64,000 bases of DNA from Anaeramoeba flamelloides (Eukaryota > Metamonada > Anaeramoebidae). The stretch is from the NCBI GenBank assembly GCA_027625915.1, contig JANTQA010000026.1:372001-436000 (forward strand). Reading direction: 5' to 3'. Every line of letters begins with the position of its first letter. Positions within the stretch are counted from its first letter, which is position 1. Positions 22,624 to 33,502 of this stretch are shown piece by piece. The translations under genes were made by a program, and so were the position numbers. The notes under the pieces were generated by a model, which saw only the letters and a program-made list of their open reading frames with translations, did no database searches and had not been told where the DNA came from.

Positions 22624-25600
22624 GTAATAGTAATAATAACAATAGTAATAATATCAATACTAATAACAATAATAATAGCAATATTGAAATATTAAAAATT
22701 TGTTCTCAGAATCAAAATAAAATAAAAAATTTATTAACAATTATTATCAATAAAAATAAATTTCTTGGAATCAAAACTTCTGAAAATGATTTTAAAGTTT
22801 TTAATAAATATCAATTAAAAAAAAAACAATGGTATTTTCTTTCCTTTTGCCATAATAGAAAGAGATTTCAATCGGATTTAATTTATTTATATATTAATGG
22901 GGAATTTATTCAAACTTTAAATATAAAATACCCATTATTTAATAATTATACAAACAAAATGATTTTTGGTAATAAAAATAATGATAATAACAAAAATAGT
23001 ATCAACAATAACAATAATACCAATACTACAACACATTTTACGTCTACCCCCAAAACTAATGAGAGTAATATTATTAATAATAAAAAAAACGGCATAATTG
23101 ATCTTAATAATATTAACAAAAGAAAAAATTCTCAAAATATAATTTTACCTAAATGGGATTTAAGTAATTTATACTTTTTTGAAGATTTTTTACAAGATTT
23201 TGAAATTTTAAATTTATATTTTCTTGGCCCATTTTATAATGGTATTTTTTTAGAAAAAATTTATAATTTTAAAAATTGCTATTTGTTAAATCATAATAAT
23301 ATCCCTAGAATTAAAAATATATTTTTTCAACAAATAAAAACAAATAAAAATAATAGCAATAAAGAAAATAATAATCAACAAAAATTTAATAACAACAAAA
23401 AAAACGATAATAATAATAATAAAAAAAATAATAATTTACAAACAAACGTTAAAACTCAGAACCATAATTTTAATAAAGTTTTAAAAAATGAAAAGATGAA
23501 AAATAAAAATATAAAAATTTTACAATATTTTTATCAAAGAAACAACAATAATGATAAGTACAAGAATAATTTTAAAAAAAAAAATTTAATAAATATCAAT
23601 TCGAAAGTTTTATTATCAATAAACCCATTAAAATTTAAAAAAAAACAGAATCTTAATCAAATTTATTTAGTTAATACAATCTCATCAAATGACAAGCCTA
23701 AATTATTCATAAATAATAATACTGAATTACTATTAAGAAAAGGAATTTTCCAACAATTAAATACTATTGGTATTCACAAAATTTTTTATTTGTTAAATAA
23801 TGTTAATGAAACAAGGCAATTAACTTATTGTTTTAAAATTATAATTGAAATTTTAATTCAAAATAATTCTAATTTAACGGAAGATGAAAAAACAAACTAT
23901 TATAATTTAATCACTTATTTCGTTCAATTAAAATTAAACATAATAGAGCCTAAAGTTATTAATATTCTATTTAAATTAATTACTAATTCTAACAATAATA
24001 TCATTTTGAATAAACAATCATTGATAAACAATAATGAATCTAAAAAAGATATTGAAAATAAAAGCGAAACAAAAAACAAAAATGAAACAAAAAATAAAAA
24101 TGAAACAAAAAATAAAAATGAAATAAAAAGTAAAAACGAAACAAAAAATAAAAATGAAACAAAAAATAAAAACGAAATAAAAAATAAAAACGAAACAAAA
24201 AACGATCAAATAAAATTAAATGAAAACAATGATAATACCAATCAAGAAAAAGAACAAGTAGAAGATATAAACCACGAAAAATTAATAATTTCAAATAATA
24301 AAGCTTTTGGAATCTTATTTTTAAATCGAGAAATTTGGAGGTTTTCTCCAATAAAAATCCAAGAATTAATTTATCAAGGGATTAAAAATTATTTAGAAAA
24401 TGATTATAAATATTTAAATTTAATTATTTTGAATGATTTAGTTTTTTTAAAACATTTGATTTATATTTTGAATGAACCCATGCTACCAAATTCAATATTA
24501 AAAATATTAATAAAAATTATAAAAAATATCATTATTTTACAAAATAAGGAAAAAGATTTGATATTAATTGCAAATTTAATTTTAGTAAAAATATCACACA
24601 TCGAAGTAATTAAAAAAAATGAAAAAATGAACCACAATAATGATTGTGAAATTTTAAATTCACTTTTAGATTTAATTTTAAAAATTATTATTAAATTAAA
24701 GAATAATCAGCTGAAAAATATTGGGAACGAATCAAAAGTTTTTTGGAAAATATTTATCAGAGTGTTTAATATCAATTATTTTTTCAAATTATTAATGAAT
24801 AAAATACCGAAAAACATTTTGAATAGAATCTTTAAATTATTATTAATTTTGCTTGAATCGAACAAGAAATTTGAACAATCATTTTTAAGCAACAATGGAG
24901 GATTTAAATCGCTATATCATTTGATAAATATCAAAAATCACATTTTAACAGAAACAATAGGCATTTATTTAATTTCTTATTTATTGCAAATACCGATTCA
25001 TTCATTACCGAATTCAATTAATATTACTTTTATAGATTACAAAACATTTTTAGAAAAAAAAACTAATTTACCAAATTTTGAAATGAAAAATTTCCAAATG
25101 TATAAAGATATATTTATTTTATTATTTAAGGTGTTACAAAATACTAACCAACAATTAATTAAAACAAATTTTCAAGGGATTCAATTAAAAGAAAATTTTG
25201 GAGAAATTTGTAAATTAATAATAATTATAATTCAAAAAATTCAAAAAAAAAAAGTAATTTTCAAACAATTTTTTTCCTCTGATGAAATTTTAATTAATTT
25301 AATTTCAGTAATTTTCCCAAAGTTTGTCAAGTTAAACTTTTATTCTGATCCAGGCCTAAGTATTAATAAAAAAAATCGTGATAATAATATAAATAATATT
25401 CAAGATTTTAGTATTAATGACGATGACGATGACGATATGGTCATTATTAGCAAAAACACTATTAATAGCCATATCCATATTAATTATTTTGATAATTTTC
25501 AAAAATTAATAGAATCTAATTTAAAAATGAATTTTGATCAAATAAATTTTATCATTCAAAATGTCATTTCAAAGAACATTATTTATTTAATTTGTCAAAT

Positions 25601-26024
25601 CTGCTTAGATTTTTTTTTAAAATCAAATTCAATAAAATTAATTATTTTTAAAATAAATGAATTCATTCCAAAAAAAATCTTTTGTGAAATTAAAAATTTA
25701 TTTTTACAAAATTTTTATTTAAGATTAATGGAAATTTTAAAATTAGAAATCCAATTAAAACCAAAAATTATTAGTACCAAATTTTGTAATAAATTATTAA
25801 TATTATCTTCAATTTTTAAAAAGCAATTATACAAGGGTATTTTTCAAAATAAAGAATTAATTTTTTATCATTATTTAACTTTTTATTATAAAATCTGTTT
25901 AAATAATTATCAAAAAATAAAAGAAATTGAAAATAATAAGAAAATAATTAAAGTTGAGGATAAATCTAAAGACAATAAAATTAATCTAATTCAAAATGAA
26001 AAAATAAAATCTGAATCAAATTTA

Positions 26025-26057
<33 letters not shown>

Positions 26058-29000
26058 TTTGAGAAAAATAGAACAGAAAAAGAACAGAAAATGGAAAAGA
26101 CAAATGAAACTACTAATGAAAATCAAAATTTAAAAAATAAGGAAAAACAATTATATTTAATTGAAAAAAATTTTTCAATTATTAAAAAATTTTTAAAAAA
26201 TTTAAATTGGATTACAATATTTTTATTAAAAGATTTAGAAAATTATTTAGAAATAGTTGAAATATTATTATCAGAATTTGATTTATATTTAAACATTAAT
26301 TATAATAAAGAAAATTTGAATTTTTTTTATTGTATCTTTTTTATTTTTATTGAAAAATTAAATATTTTTAACAATAAAAACACAAATGATAATGAACCTA
26401 AACAAGAGAAAATCAAAAATAATGAAGGAAATAGCAATAATGACAATAACGTTTATAATAGTGAAAATATATTAAAAGAGAAAGAGAAAGGGAAAGGACA
26501 AGAGCAAGAGAAGAGGCAAGAGCAAGAGCAAGAGCAAGAGCAAGAGCAAGAGCAAGAGCAAGAGCAAGAGCAAGAACAAGAGCAAGAGCAAGAGCAAGAG
26601 CAAGAGCAAGATAAAGAGCAAGAGCAAGAGCAAGAGAAAGGACAAGAGCAAGATAACTCAAAAGAGCAAGTGAAAGAAGAAAAACAGAATAAAGACGAAC
26701 TGTATCTTCAAAAAATAAATCAAAAAAATATGGAAATTTTTGAAAAAATCCAATTATTTTGGAAAGAAATAATCAAATTACAATTAAATTATATTCGACC
26801 AATTTTCCAATATACCGATCAAGACAACGAAATATTTTATTTATTGGATCATTCATTTTTTATTAGGGTTGTGATTTATAACCAAAAATTACAAAATTTT
26901 TCCAAACATGAAAAAACTTTTTTTGAAAAAATTTATTCGAATATAGGAAATAAGGTAAACATTATTTTAAACCACGAAATCAAATCCTTTTTTAAAAAGG
27001 AAAAAGAATTAAAAACATTTCTGAATGAAAATTTAGTACAAATTAAAAAAAGATTTGAAATAAAATTCTTAATAGAAAAAGATAATTTAATAAAAACAAT
27101 TAATAATTCTTGGGAAAATGAATTAATTCAAAAAATTTCAATAGAAAAGGAATTGGTTTTAAAACAAAGAAGAGAAGATTTAGATTTAAAACAGTTAATA
27201 AAAATATATTGGAAAAAATTAGAAAAAAAATTTAGAAATGATGATTTGATTTTTGATCACATAAAGTATAATAACGATGAAAGCAACAACAATAATAATG
27301 ATCAAAAAATATATTATAAATTATCCAAAAATGAGGGATCAATCAAAATGAGGAAAAAAATGATAAGGAATTGGAAATTTACAAAATATAGCTCCCATTC
27401 TTCTTTAAGAAATAAAAACAACAATAAAAATATAAACGGGGACAAATTAAGCACGAACGAGAACAATCAAACAAATAAAAAAAAAAAAAAAAAAAAACAA
27501 ATAGTAGACGATCAGCTAGTTTCATATAAAAAAAATGCTCAAAAAAAAATTAAATTACCTTGGAAAAATGAAGAAATTCAATTATTTAGTGAATTACAAT
27601 TAAAAAAAAATTTAAATCAACAAAATGAAGATCTGGATCAAGACGTGGAAAAGAAAATAAAAGAAGAGAAAGGAAATGAAATTAATGATCCGAAAGATGA
27701 CAATAACGGTGGTGATGATGAAATGATAAATGATGTAGAAGATGAAGAAAATGGGGGCATTGTCGAAGATCAAAGAATAATTAGAAGACTTAGTAAAGAA
27801 GATAATAACAAAATCCTAAATAAATTTCCTTGTTCATTATTATGGAATTTTGAACCAATTAAAGGTGTTTTTTTAATTTGCAATTATAATTTTTACATTA
27901 TTTCGAATTATACTATATCGGAAAATGGCGATTTTTTTGAAATTGGTGAAGCAGGTAAAGTAAACCATAAATGTAGAAAATGGAAAATTGATGGGCTATA
28001 TAATTTGTATAAAAGAAAGAAATATGGCCAACAGATGGCAATTGAATTTTTTTTCGAAAATGGACAAAACTGTTTTGTAATATTTGCTAATGAAGATGAC
28101 AGAGATGAAATTTATCAATTAATAATGTCAAAATCATCCCAATTTGCGAATTTAGAGCAAAGATTAGTTATTGTTCAAGACGGGCAAAAAGATGACCAAG
28201 TTTCTTTAACAAAAAATTTATTTAAGCGAAACTATACTCTGAAATGGATTAGAGGAGAGATATCAAATTTTGAATATTTAATGAAATTAAATACTCTTGC
28301 GGGAAGAACATCCAATGATTTAACCCAGTATCCTGTTTTCCCTTGGATTTTAAAAGATTACGATTCGGAAACTTTGGATTTAAATGATCCTAATATTTAT
28401 AGAGATTTTTCAAAACCGGTAAGATTTATAATTTTTTTTTTTTTTTTTTTTTATTCTAAAATCTATTACCTTTCTTCTCTTTTAAATACAATTTTTTTTA
28501 TTTTATTTTATTTTATTTTTGATTAAATAGATGGGTGCTCAAACAGAAAAAAGATTTCAAAGATTTTTAGATTCTTACAATTCTTGGCAAGATCCATATA
28601 TTCCTCCTTTTTATTATGGTAGCCATTATTCTAGTTCTGGTGTTGTTTTGTTTTATCTAGTTAGATTAGAACCTTTTACTAAACATGGTGTTGATCTTCA
28701 AGGTTTGGCTTTTTATTTTTTATTTTTTTTTTTTTTTTTTTTTTTTGGAAAGTATTTGTAAACTAATCATTAATTCGATTTAATTGGAGTACAAAAAATA
28801 AAAGTAAAACTGTTAAAGTATTTAAAATCATAGGTGTACTTATTTTGTTAAAATAATCAAAATTTATTTTTCCTCAAAAACATAAACTTGTATTATATTT
28901 TAAAATAAAATAATAAATAAATAAATAATGAAATGAAATAAAAAGGGGGCAATTTCGATAATCCAAATAGAATTTTTTCTTCGATTAAAGAGGCGTGGTT

Positions 29001-30657
29001 AAATGCAAGTCAAACAAATAGCAATAATGTCAAGGAATTAATACCAGAATTTTTTTATTTACCGGAAATGTTTGTAAACGAAAATAATTTTGATTATGGA
29101 TTCCGAGAACAAAATAACCAAAAGACATCAAATTTGGAACTACCAAAATGGGCCAATAAATCAGTATATAAATTTATTAAATTACACCGAGAAGCATTGG
29201 AATCTGATTATGTTAGTAAGAATTTACATCATTGGATTGATTTAATTTTTGGGTACAAGCAACGCGGTGAAGAAGCTAAAAAGGCATTTAATGTGTTTTT
29301 TTATTTAACTTATGGAGAAATGATTAATTTTGATTTAATTAAAAACCCACAAACCAAAACAGCAATTTTGAATCAAATTGAAAGTTTTGGACAATGCCCA
29401 CAGCAATTATTTTATCAACCACACCCACAAAGGAAATATTTACATGTCAAATTCCACGAAAATATTTTTTCACATTTAAATGAGTTGAAAATTTTTGAAA
29501 CATCCATTAACAAGAAGAAAATAGGTCTGATTGGAGACATTCAAATAATGCATATACAAAATTCAGGAGATGAAATAATTTGTGTCAAAAAACAAAAATT
29601 AATGATCCCACCCGATTATAACAAATTTATTGATTGGTCATTTCCAGATTTGTCACTTAGAATTCTTAATCATAATTCAAGATTATTGCTTGTTAAAGAA
29701 AATCCACATTTCGGAAAAATTACAACTGTATCTGTTTCAGAAAATGCCAAGTATATCCTTACAAGCGGCACAGATCTAGTGATAAAATTGTGGCAATTGA
29801 TAACTAGAAAAGAAAAAAATCAAAAATTTGATTACCGGGTCGAACTAATTGCCAAATTCTTTGGACATAAGTCCCGAATCAACACAATCGATATCTCAAC
29901 TGAATATGCCTTTTTCATTACAGGGTCTGATGACAAGACTTGTATAATGTGGGATTTAAATAAATTAATCATGATTCGCCAATTCAAAGGATTTAAAAAC
30001 GTTATAAACATTGTTAAAATTAATAATGAGACTGGCGAAATCATCATCTGCTCAATGAATGAAATCAAAATTTTTACAATTAACGGTAAATTGTTAGTCA
30101 GTTATGAATTATCTCATATCAAACTAGATAAAATTACTTCTTTGCAAATTGTCTCAATAGATAGATATACACCCGATTTTATGTACATTACCGGCCACCA
30201 TTCCGGAGTAATTCGGTTTTGGAAAATCTCTGAAAATTGTAAAACACACAAAATGAACTTGTCAATAATTTGGACTTCAAAAAATATTAAAAATGGACCA
30301 ATATCTCCTTTATTATTAACCAAAGACCAAAAGAAACTTTATTACGCAAACCCAAACGGTATGTTTTATTTATCCTATCAAGTCAATAAAAAAAGTAATA
30401 AAAAGAAATTAAAAAATATGGAAAATAATAAGAAAAATAATAATAATAAATTGAATGTGAAAAATAAAAATAAAAACAACTGCTCAATTTGTAATACAGC
30501 ATTTCGTTTAAAAAGAAAATATTATTGCCAAATTTGTAATAAATTAGTTTGTAATAAATGCTCAACTTATAAGCAAATAATTACAGAATCAAACCTTAAA
30601 AACCTTTTAATTTGTAATAATTGTTTATTAAATTTGGATTTAAAATTCAAAAAATAA
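15192..30657 (+). CDS. Giant BEACH-WD40-FYVE-like protein (WDFY3/ALFY type)
   Basis: About 3,550 residues, nearly the size of human ALFY (3,526). Exons are 15192-15654, 20109-28418, 28531-28702 and 28946-30657, with consistent phases. In order: an alpha-helical armadillo-like N-terminal half; a concanavalin-A/laminin-G-like domain (about 22400-22930, with [14 protein letters not shown] and IYLYINGEF); low-complexity inserts; a PH-BEACH domain (about 27790-28140); the BEACH domain from about 28270 ([17 protein letters not shown], then [20 protein letters not shown]); WD40 repeats (about 29700-30250, for example [13 protein letters not shown]); and a C-terminal zinc finger (about 30478-30640). 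ALFY-type proteins scaffold selective autophagy of aggregates and bind membranes; that role here is inferred from architecture. Oddities: an in-frame TGA at 21599-21601, and a one-base frame change in an A5 run near 22532-22536. The frame reads on cleanly after both. The zinc finger has the CxxC pairs but KYYCQIC and LIC instead of the PI3P-binding R(K)HHCR and RVC, so lipid binding is doubtful. I read this as a live gene with sequence errors or a very young lesion. Confidence 0.88.
16850..17430 (+). repeat. Dispersed repeat R1, copy in the BEACH intron
   Basis: Closely resembles 42850-43430 over about 550 bases. Shared blocks are CTTTATATCGAGAAAAAGAG against CTTTATATTGGGAAGAAGAG, CTGAAACACTAAAGTATGGG against CCGAAACACTAAAGTATGAG, the GATTTTTTACC block, ATCTATGATTTTACGCTTAA, and an end in AATTTACACTT followed by TAA triplets. 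It is non-coding, and the family is unknown. The TAA-rich end resembles the 3' tail of a retroposon. Confidence 0.7.
17716..18720 (+). repeat. Dispersed repeat R2, copy in the BEACH intron
   Basis: Matches 61355-62330 in order: AAGGAGGTAAGTAAAATTTA (there AAGGCTGTAAGTAAAATTTT), TATTCAAGTATAATATATTTA, GAGAATTCAATCC (there GAGAATTCAAACC), AATAATAAATTGGAATGG, and a tail AATATTTGTTTAAAGCAT (there AATATTCATTTAAAATTC). The tail part also occurs at 44200-44460. Non-coding. Confidence 0.65.
19100..19830 (+). repeat. Dispersed repeat R3, copy in the BEACH intron
   Basis: Matches 38515-38820: AAAATAGTTCAAAACAAT, TTCAAATTGGAAATAATTTT, ATTTGATCGATCAATGTT and AATTTCAACAAATTTA occur in the same order. Its end (GGTGTGTTAAAAATTTTGAA, then a TTTACACTTCTTTTTCAATA tail with AAT triplets) recurs at 43440-43680. 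Confidence 0.65.
22565..22680 (+). repeat. AAT/AAC trinucleotide tract (poly-Asn)
   Basis: Runs of AAT with scattered AGT and AAC encode a poly-Asn/Ser linker inside the concanavalin-like region of the BEACH protein. The tract keeps the reading frame because the unit is three bases. It follows just after the single-base frame change. Confidence 0.8.
24050..24205 (+). repeat. Tandem KNETKN-type coding repeat
   Basis: About ten copies of a 15-base unit encode K-N-E-T/I-K. It lies in frame in the BEACH gene between helical segments. The units differ at few positions, which implies recent expansion. Confidence 0.85.
26500..26655 (+). repeat. CAAGAG hexamer repeat (poly-Gln-Glu)
   Basis: More than twenty near-perfect CAAGAG hexamers encode alternating Gln-Glu in the BEACH protein. 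The opposite strand reads as Leu-Ala/Ser repeats, a shadow. The length is likely variable between alleles. Confidence 0.9.
28419..28530 (+). other. Intron 2 of the BEACH gene
   Basis: 112 bases, CCG|GTAAGA to GATTAAATAG|ATG, phase 0, with a T18 run after the donor. Removal joins IYRDFSKP to MGAQTEKRF, the normal continuity of a BEACH domain. Confidence 0.92.
28703..28945 (+). other. Intron 3 of the BEACH gene
   Basis: 243 bases, CTTCAAG|GTTTGG to AATAAAAAG|GGGGC, phase 1. It joins GVDLQG to [10 protein letters not shown], as expected in BEACH domains. The donor is the non-consensus GTTTGG, the same kind as intron 1 (GTTTGT). The acceptor lacks a pyrimidine tract. Confidence 0.85.
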
Positions 30658-31139
30658 GTTGAAAAGTCTTTTTTTTTTATTTCTCTACTTTAGATTACTT
30701 TTTCTGTTTTTTTTTTTTTATGTTTCTTTGATTTTGTTAATCTCTTTACTTGTTTGAAAAAAAAAACAATTTTATCTAATTTCGAAATTAAATTAAATAA
30801 AATTAAAAAGAGATAAAGTATATTATTAATATATTTTTTTAATTTTTTTAACCAATTAGAATTGTTAATTAAAATAATAATAATTAATAAATAATTTTTT
30901 TTTCTATATTTCGTTTAATTTTATTTTATCAGAAAAGATTTTCTTGGGAATTTAAAGGGAAATAAAATAATCTATATTAATGTTTTTAATAAAATATCAA
31001 AATTTATTATGAATATTAAATAGAATTCTAACAATTTAAAAATCAAAAATAATGTTCTTTAAAAACTTTGAGAACTGGCACTTCCCTTTCCAGAATCATT
31101 TAAATTAAGATAACCTCTTTTTCAGTCAAAGTGAAACAG

Positions 31140-31247
31140 TTTTATTGAAGAAATAGAACATTTTCTATGAGTTTAATTCATGTTTCTTCTCAAACTAAAT
31201 TTTCAATTTTTAGATCAAAATCATTGTTACTAATTTTGTAGATTTTT

Positions 31248-31283
<36 letters not shown>

Positions 31284-31370
31284 CTTTTTCTTTTTTATTT
31301 TTTTTAAAAAAGTCAATTTGAAAAAAAAATGTTATAAACTCCAAATTAACATTAAGAAAAATGAGTCTTT
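31140..31370 (+). repeat. Fragment of dispersed repeat related to 61140-61350
   Basis: Shared order: TTCTTCTCAAACTAAATTTTCAA (there ATTCTTCTCAAAATAAACTTTCAA), GTTACTAATTTTG, a long T run, then TTAAAAAAGTCAATTTGAAA and AAATTAACATTAAGAAAAAT (there AAATTAACATTAGGAGAATT). Confidence 0.6.
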
Positions 31371-32454
31371 ATATTTTCTTATAAAATGAATACATTCACA
31401 ATTAAAAAAATTTATTTTTCAATTTTATTTTTCCAAAGAATTGAGTAATTTCACATGAGGCGTTCCAAATAAAAGGGACCAAAATTTTTTCAGATTTTAT
31501 TTGTCGAAATTTATAGTTTGTTCTGGTGTTTCTTTTATAATTATTGACTAAAATACCAAGTTTATTATTTTCAATTATTTCTAAACAATTGTATGTTTGG
31601 TTGATTCTTTCAAAAAAAGTGAATTTTTTATCTTTGGCTGGGATATTTTGAGTGAAATGGAGTTTTGTTTTCTAGAAAAGATATCGGTCAATCTATACAT
31701 TTAAATTGAGAAACTTTTGACTTTTTATGGGAATTTAATGGAGACTTTTGACGAAAAAATATTTAGAAATTTAAAATTGTTCAAACATTATACAATAATT
31801 TAAGTTGTTATAAGCATGTGATTCAAATTAGATTAAATTGTAAGTTATTTTAATTATTAAAACTCAAGTTTAACCTAACAAAATATTATTGATGGAAAAT
31901 TAGAAAAAAACATTGAAATAAGGTTTTATTTATATTCAAATTCCATTTAAATTATTTTTTAAAAATATCATGTATATCCAAAATAAAAAAATTATAAGGT
32001 ATATAGTAATAATAACAATAATAATTTGTTGTTGTTTTTGAAAATAAATTGCAACATTTATCAAAATAAAATGAAGATTAATTGAAAATATATTGATTTT
32101 TTTAATTAAATTTAATTCTCTATTATTGAAATGTTCAATTAATTTACCAGAAAAGTTTTAGGAAAATTTTACATAAAATTAATAGATTAAATGAAATATT
32201 TTGCATATTAAATATCATAATATGATAAAAAAGAGATGAGAATTTATTCAATTTTCATTGAGATATTTTTTTTTTAATTGTTACATGAGTAAAAAAAAAA
32301 CACAACAAAAAATAGGAAAAAAAAGAAAAAGAAAAAGAAAAAGAAAATTTAGTACAAGAAAAGTAAAAATAAAAAAAGTTTTCTTATATAATCATATCCT
32401 ATTTACTAAAGTTATTTTTTCAATAACAATTATTCTTCAACTACATGCCCTTAA

Positions 32455-32650
32455 TCTTAAAGACACAAGTTTTCATCTGAAATTAGGTACAAAAAAATTC
32501 TAAAATTAAGGCACAAAATTAATTTTCTAATAGAATAATTTGAGTAAAAAACAATTCCAAAAAATGTGCTTTAATTTGGGTCTTTGTCTGTACCTAGATT
32601 TTGTTGAAAATTTATGCCTTAAAAGTCGAATCGATTTTCCAAAATATAAA
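32455..32650. repeat. Diverged copy of the Tc1/mariner-like MITE
   Basis: Its halves match the palindromic element at 62515-62712. CCTTAATCTTAAAGACAC and GAAATTAGGTACAAAAAAAT on the left face AATTTGGGTCTTTGTCTGTA and AATTTATGCCTTAAAAGTCG on the right. A central TTTCTAATAGAATAA matches TTTCTAGTAAAATAA there. The termini have decayed. Confidence 0.6.
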
Positions 32651-32939
32651 TTGGAGAGTGTAAGGTTAATAATTTGGAAGGGATTTAATATGAATTTTTA
32701 TATTTTAGGTCACAGAAGAAACGTTCTTCATTACATTTTACTCAAATTACAGAAAAAAAATAAAGATTTTAAAAAGCACCAAATAAAACCAAACTTAAAT
32801 AATAATCTGAAATAACAACACAAAAATCACTTTTTATTCTTAAACACCTTCCAATATATTAATCTTTACTATAAATTCAGATTTCGGAAAAAAAAAAATA
32901 TATTACGTAAAAATACAAAATTTTTAACAACTATTACAA

Positions 32940-33060
32940 TGAATATCAAGTCAAAGATCAATCAACTAAGTCCCAAAATAACATACCCTTACACCCAATA
33001 AAACATAATCTTTTTTCTAATTTCAGGGATTATAAACCTTAATAGTTTATATATTTTTCT
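32940..33060. repeat. Half of a terminal-inverted-repeat element (54.4-55.0 kb family)
   Basis: Shares CCCAAAATAACATA, ACATAATCTTTTTTCTAATTTCAGGGATT and ATAAACCTTAATAG with the right arm at 54885-54980 (there CAAAATAACAAGTA, GATAATCTTTTTTCGAATTTCAGGGAA, GTAAACCTTAAAAG). No partner arm is seen nearby. Confidence 0.6.
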
Positions 33061-33502
33061 GAAAAAATTTAAATTGTCATCCTTCGTCTGAGAATTATTA
33101 CTTTGAATGTCAAAATTAAAGAAACCAATAACCATATTTACTTATTGTTGGTTTCTTTGATCACTAAAATGAAGGTCTTCAATCTCAAAACAGATCTCTA
33201 CTTTTAAATATGGCTATAAAAATTCGGGAAAAACTAATAAAGTTATTTTGTATTCAGAAAATCCTTCGTCAATAAATACAAGTTTTTATAAAAAAGAAAT
33301 ATAAAAGTTTGAACAAAGATTAGTCACAATTTAGAAGAACAAAAATAATATTTCGACCAATACTATAAAAAGAATTTTTCAAAAAATAAAAAACAAAAAA
33401 AAATTTCATTTTTTTCAAAAATTCCACTTAAATAAAAAACAAAACCCAAACAATTTTCAAGCAAATTTTGAATTTTTCACAACCAAATACACTCGAAAAA
33501 TC

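Larger units (their letters stand above)
30658..33502. other. Gene-free region between BEACH and TAF1 genes
   Basis: No supported gene. It contains long poly-T (31249-31282), the repeats listed separately at 31140, 32455 and 32940, and AT-rich filler. Open frames at 32258-32503 and 32540-32815 fall in or beside the MITE-like copy and are chance. Confidence 0.5.

Noticed and set aside
24050-24205. Regular short repeats resembling a CRISPR array
   Set aside because: The unit is 15 bases, in frame in a eukaryotic coding exon, with no spacers.
26413-26661. Minus-strand open frame of Leu-Ala-Ser repeats
   Set aside because: It is the antisense shadow of the CAAGAG repeat in the BEACH gene.
32258-32815. 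Two small plus-strand open frames
   Set aside because: They fall on and beside a diverged MITE copy. Composition is low-complexity and there is no homology.
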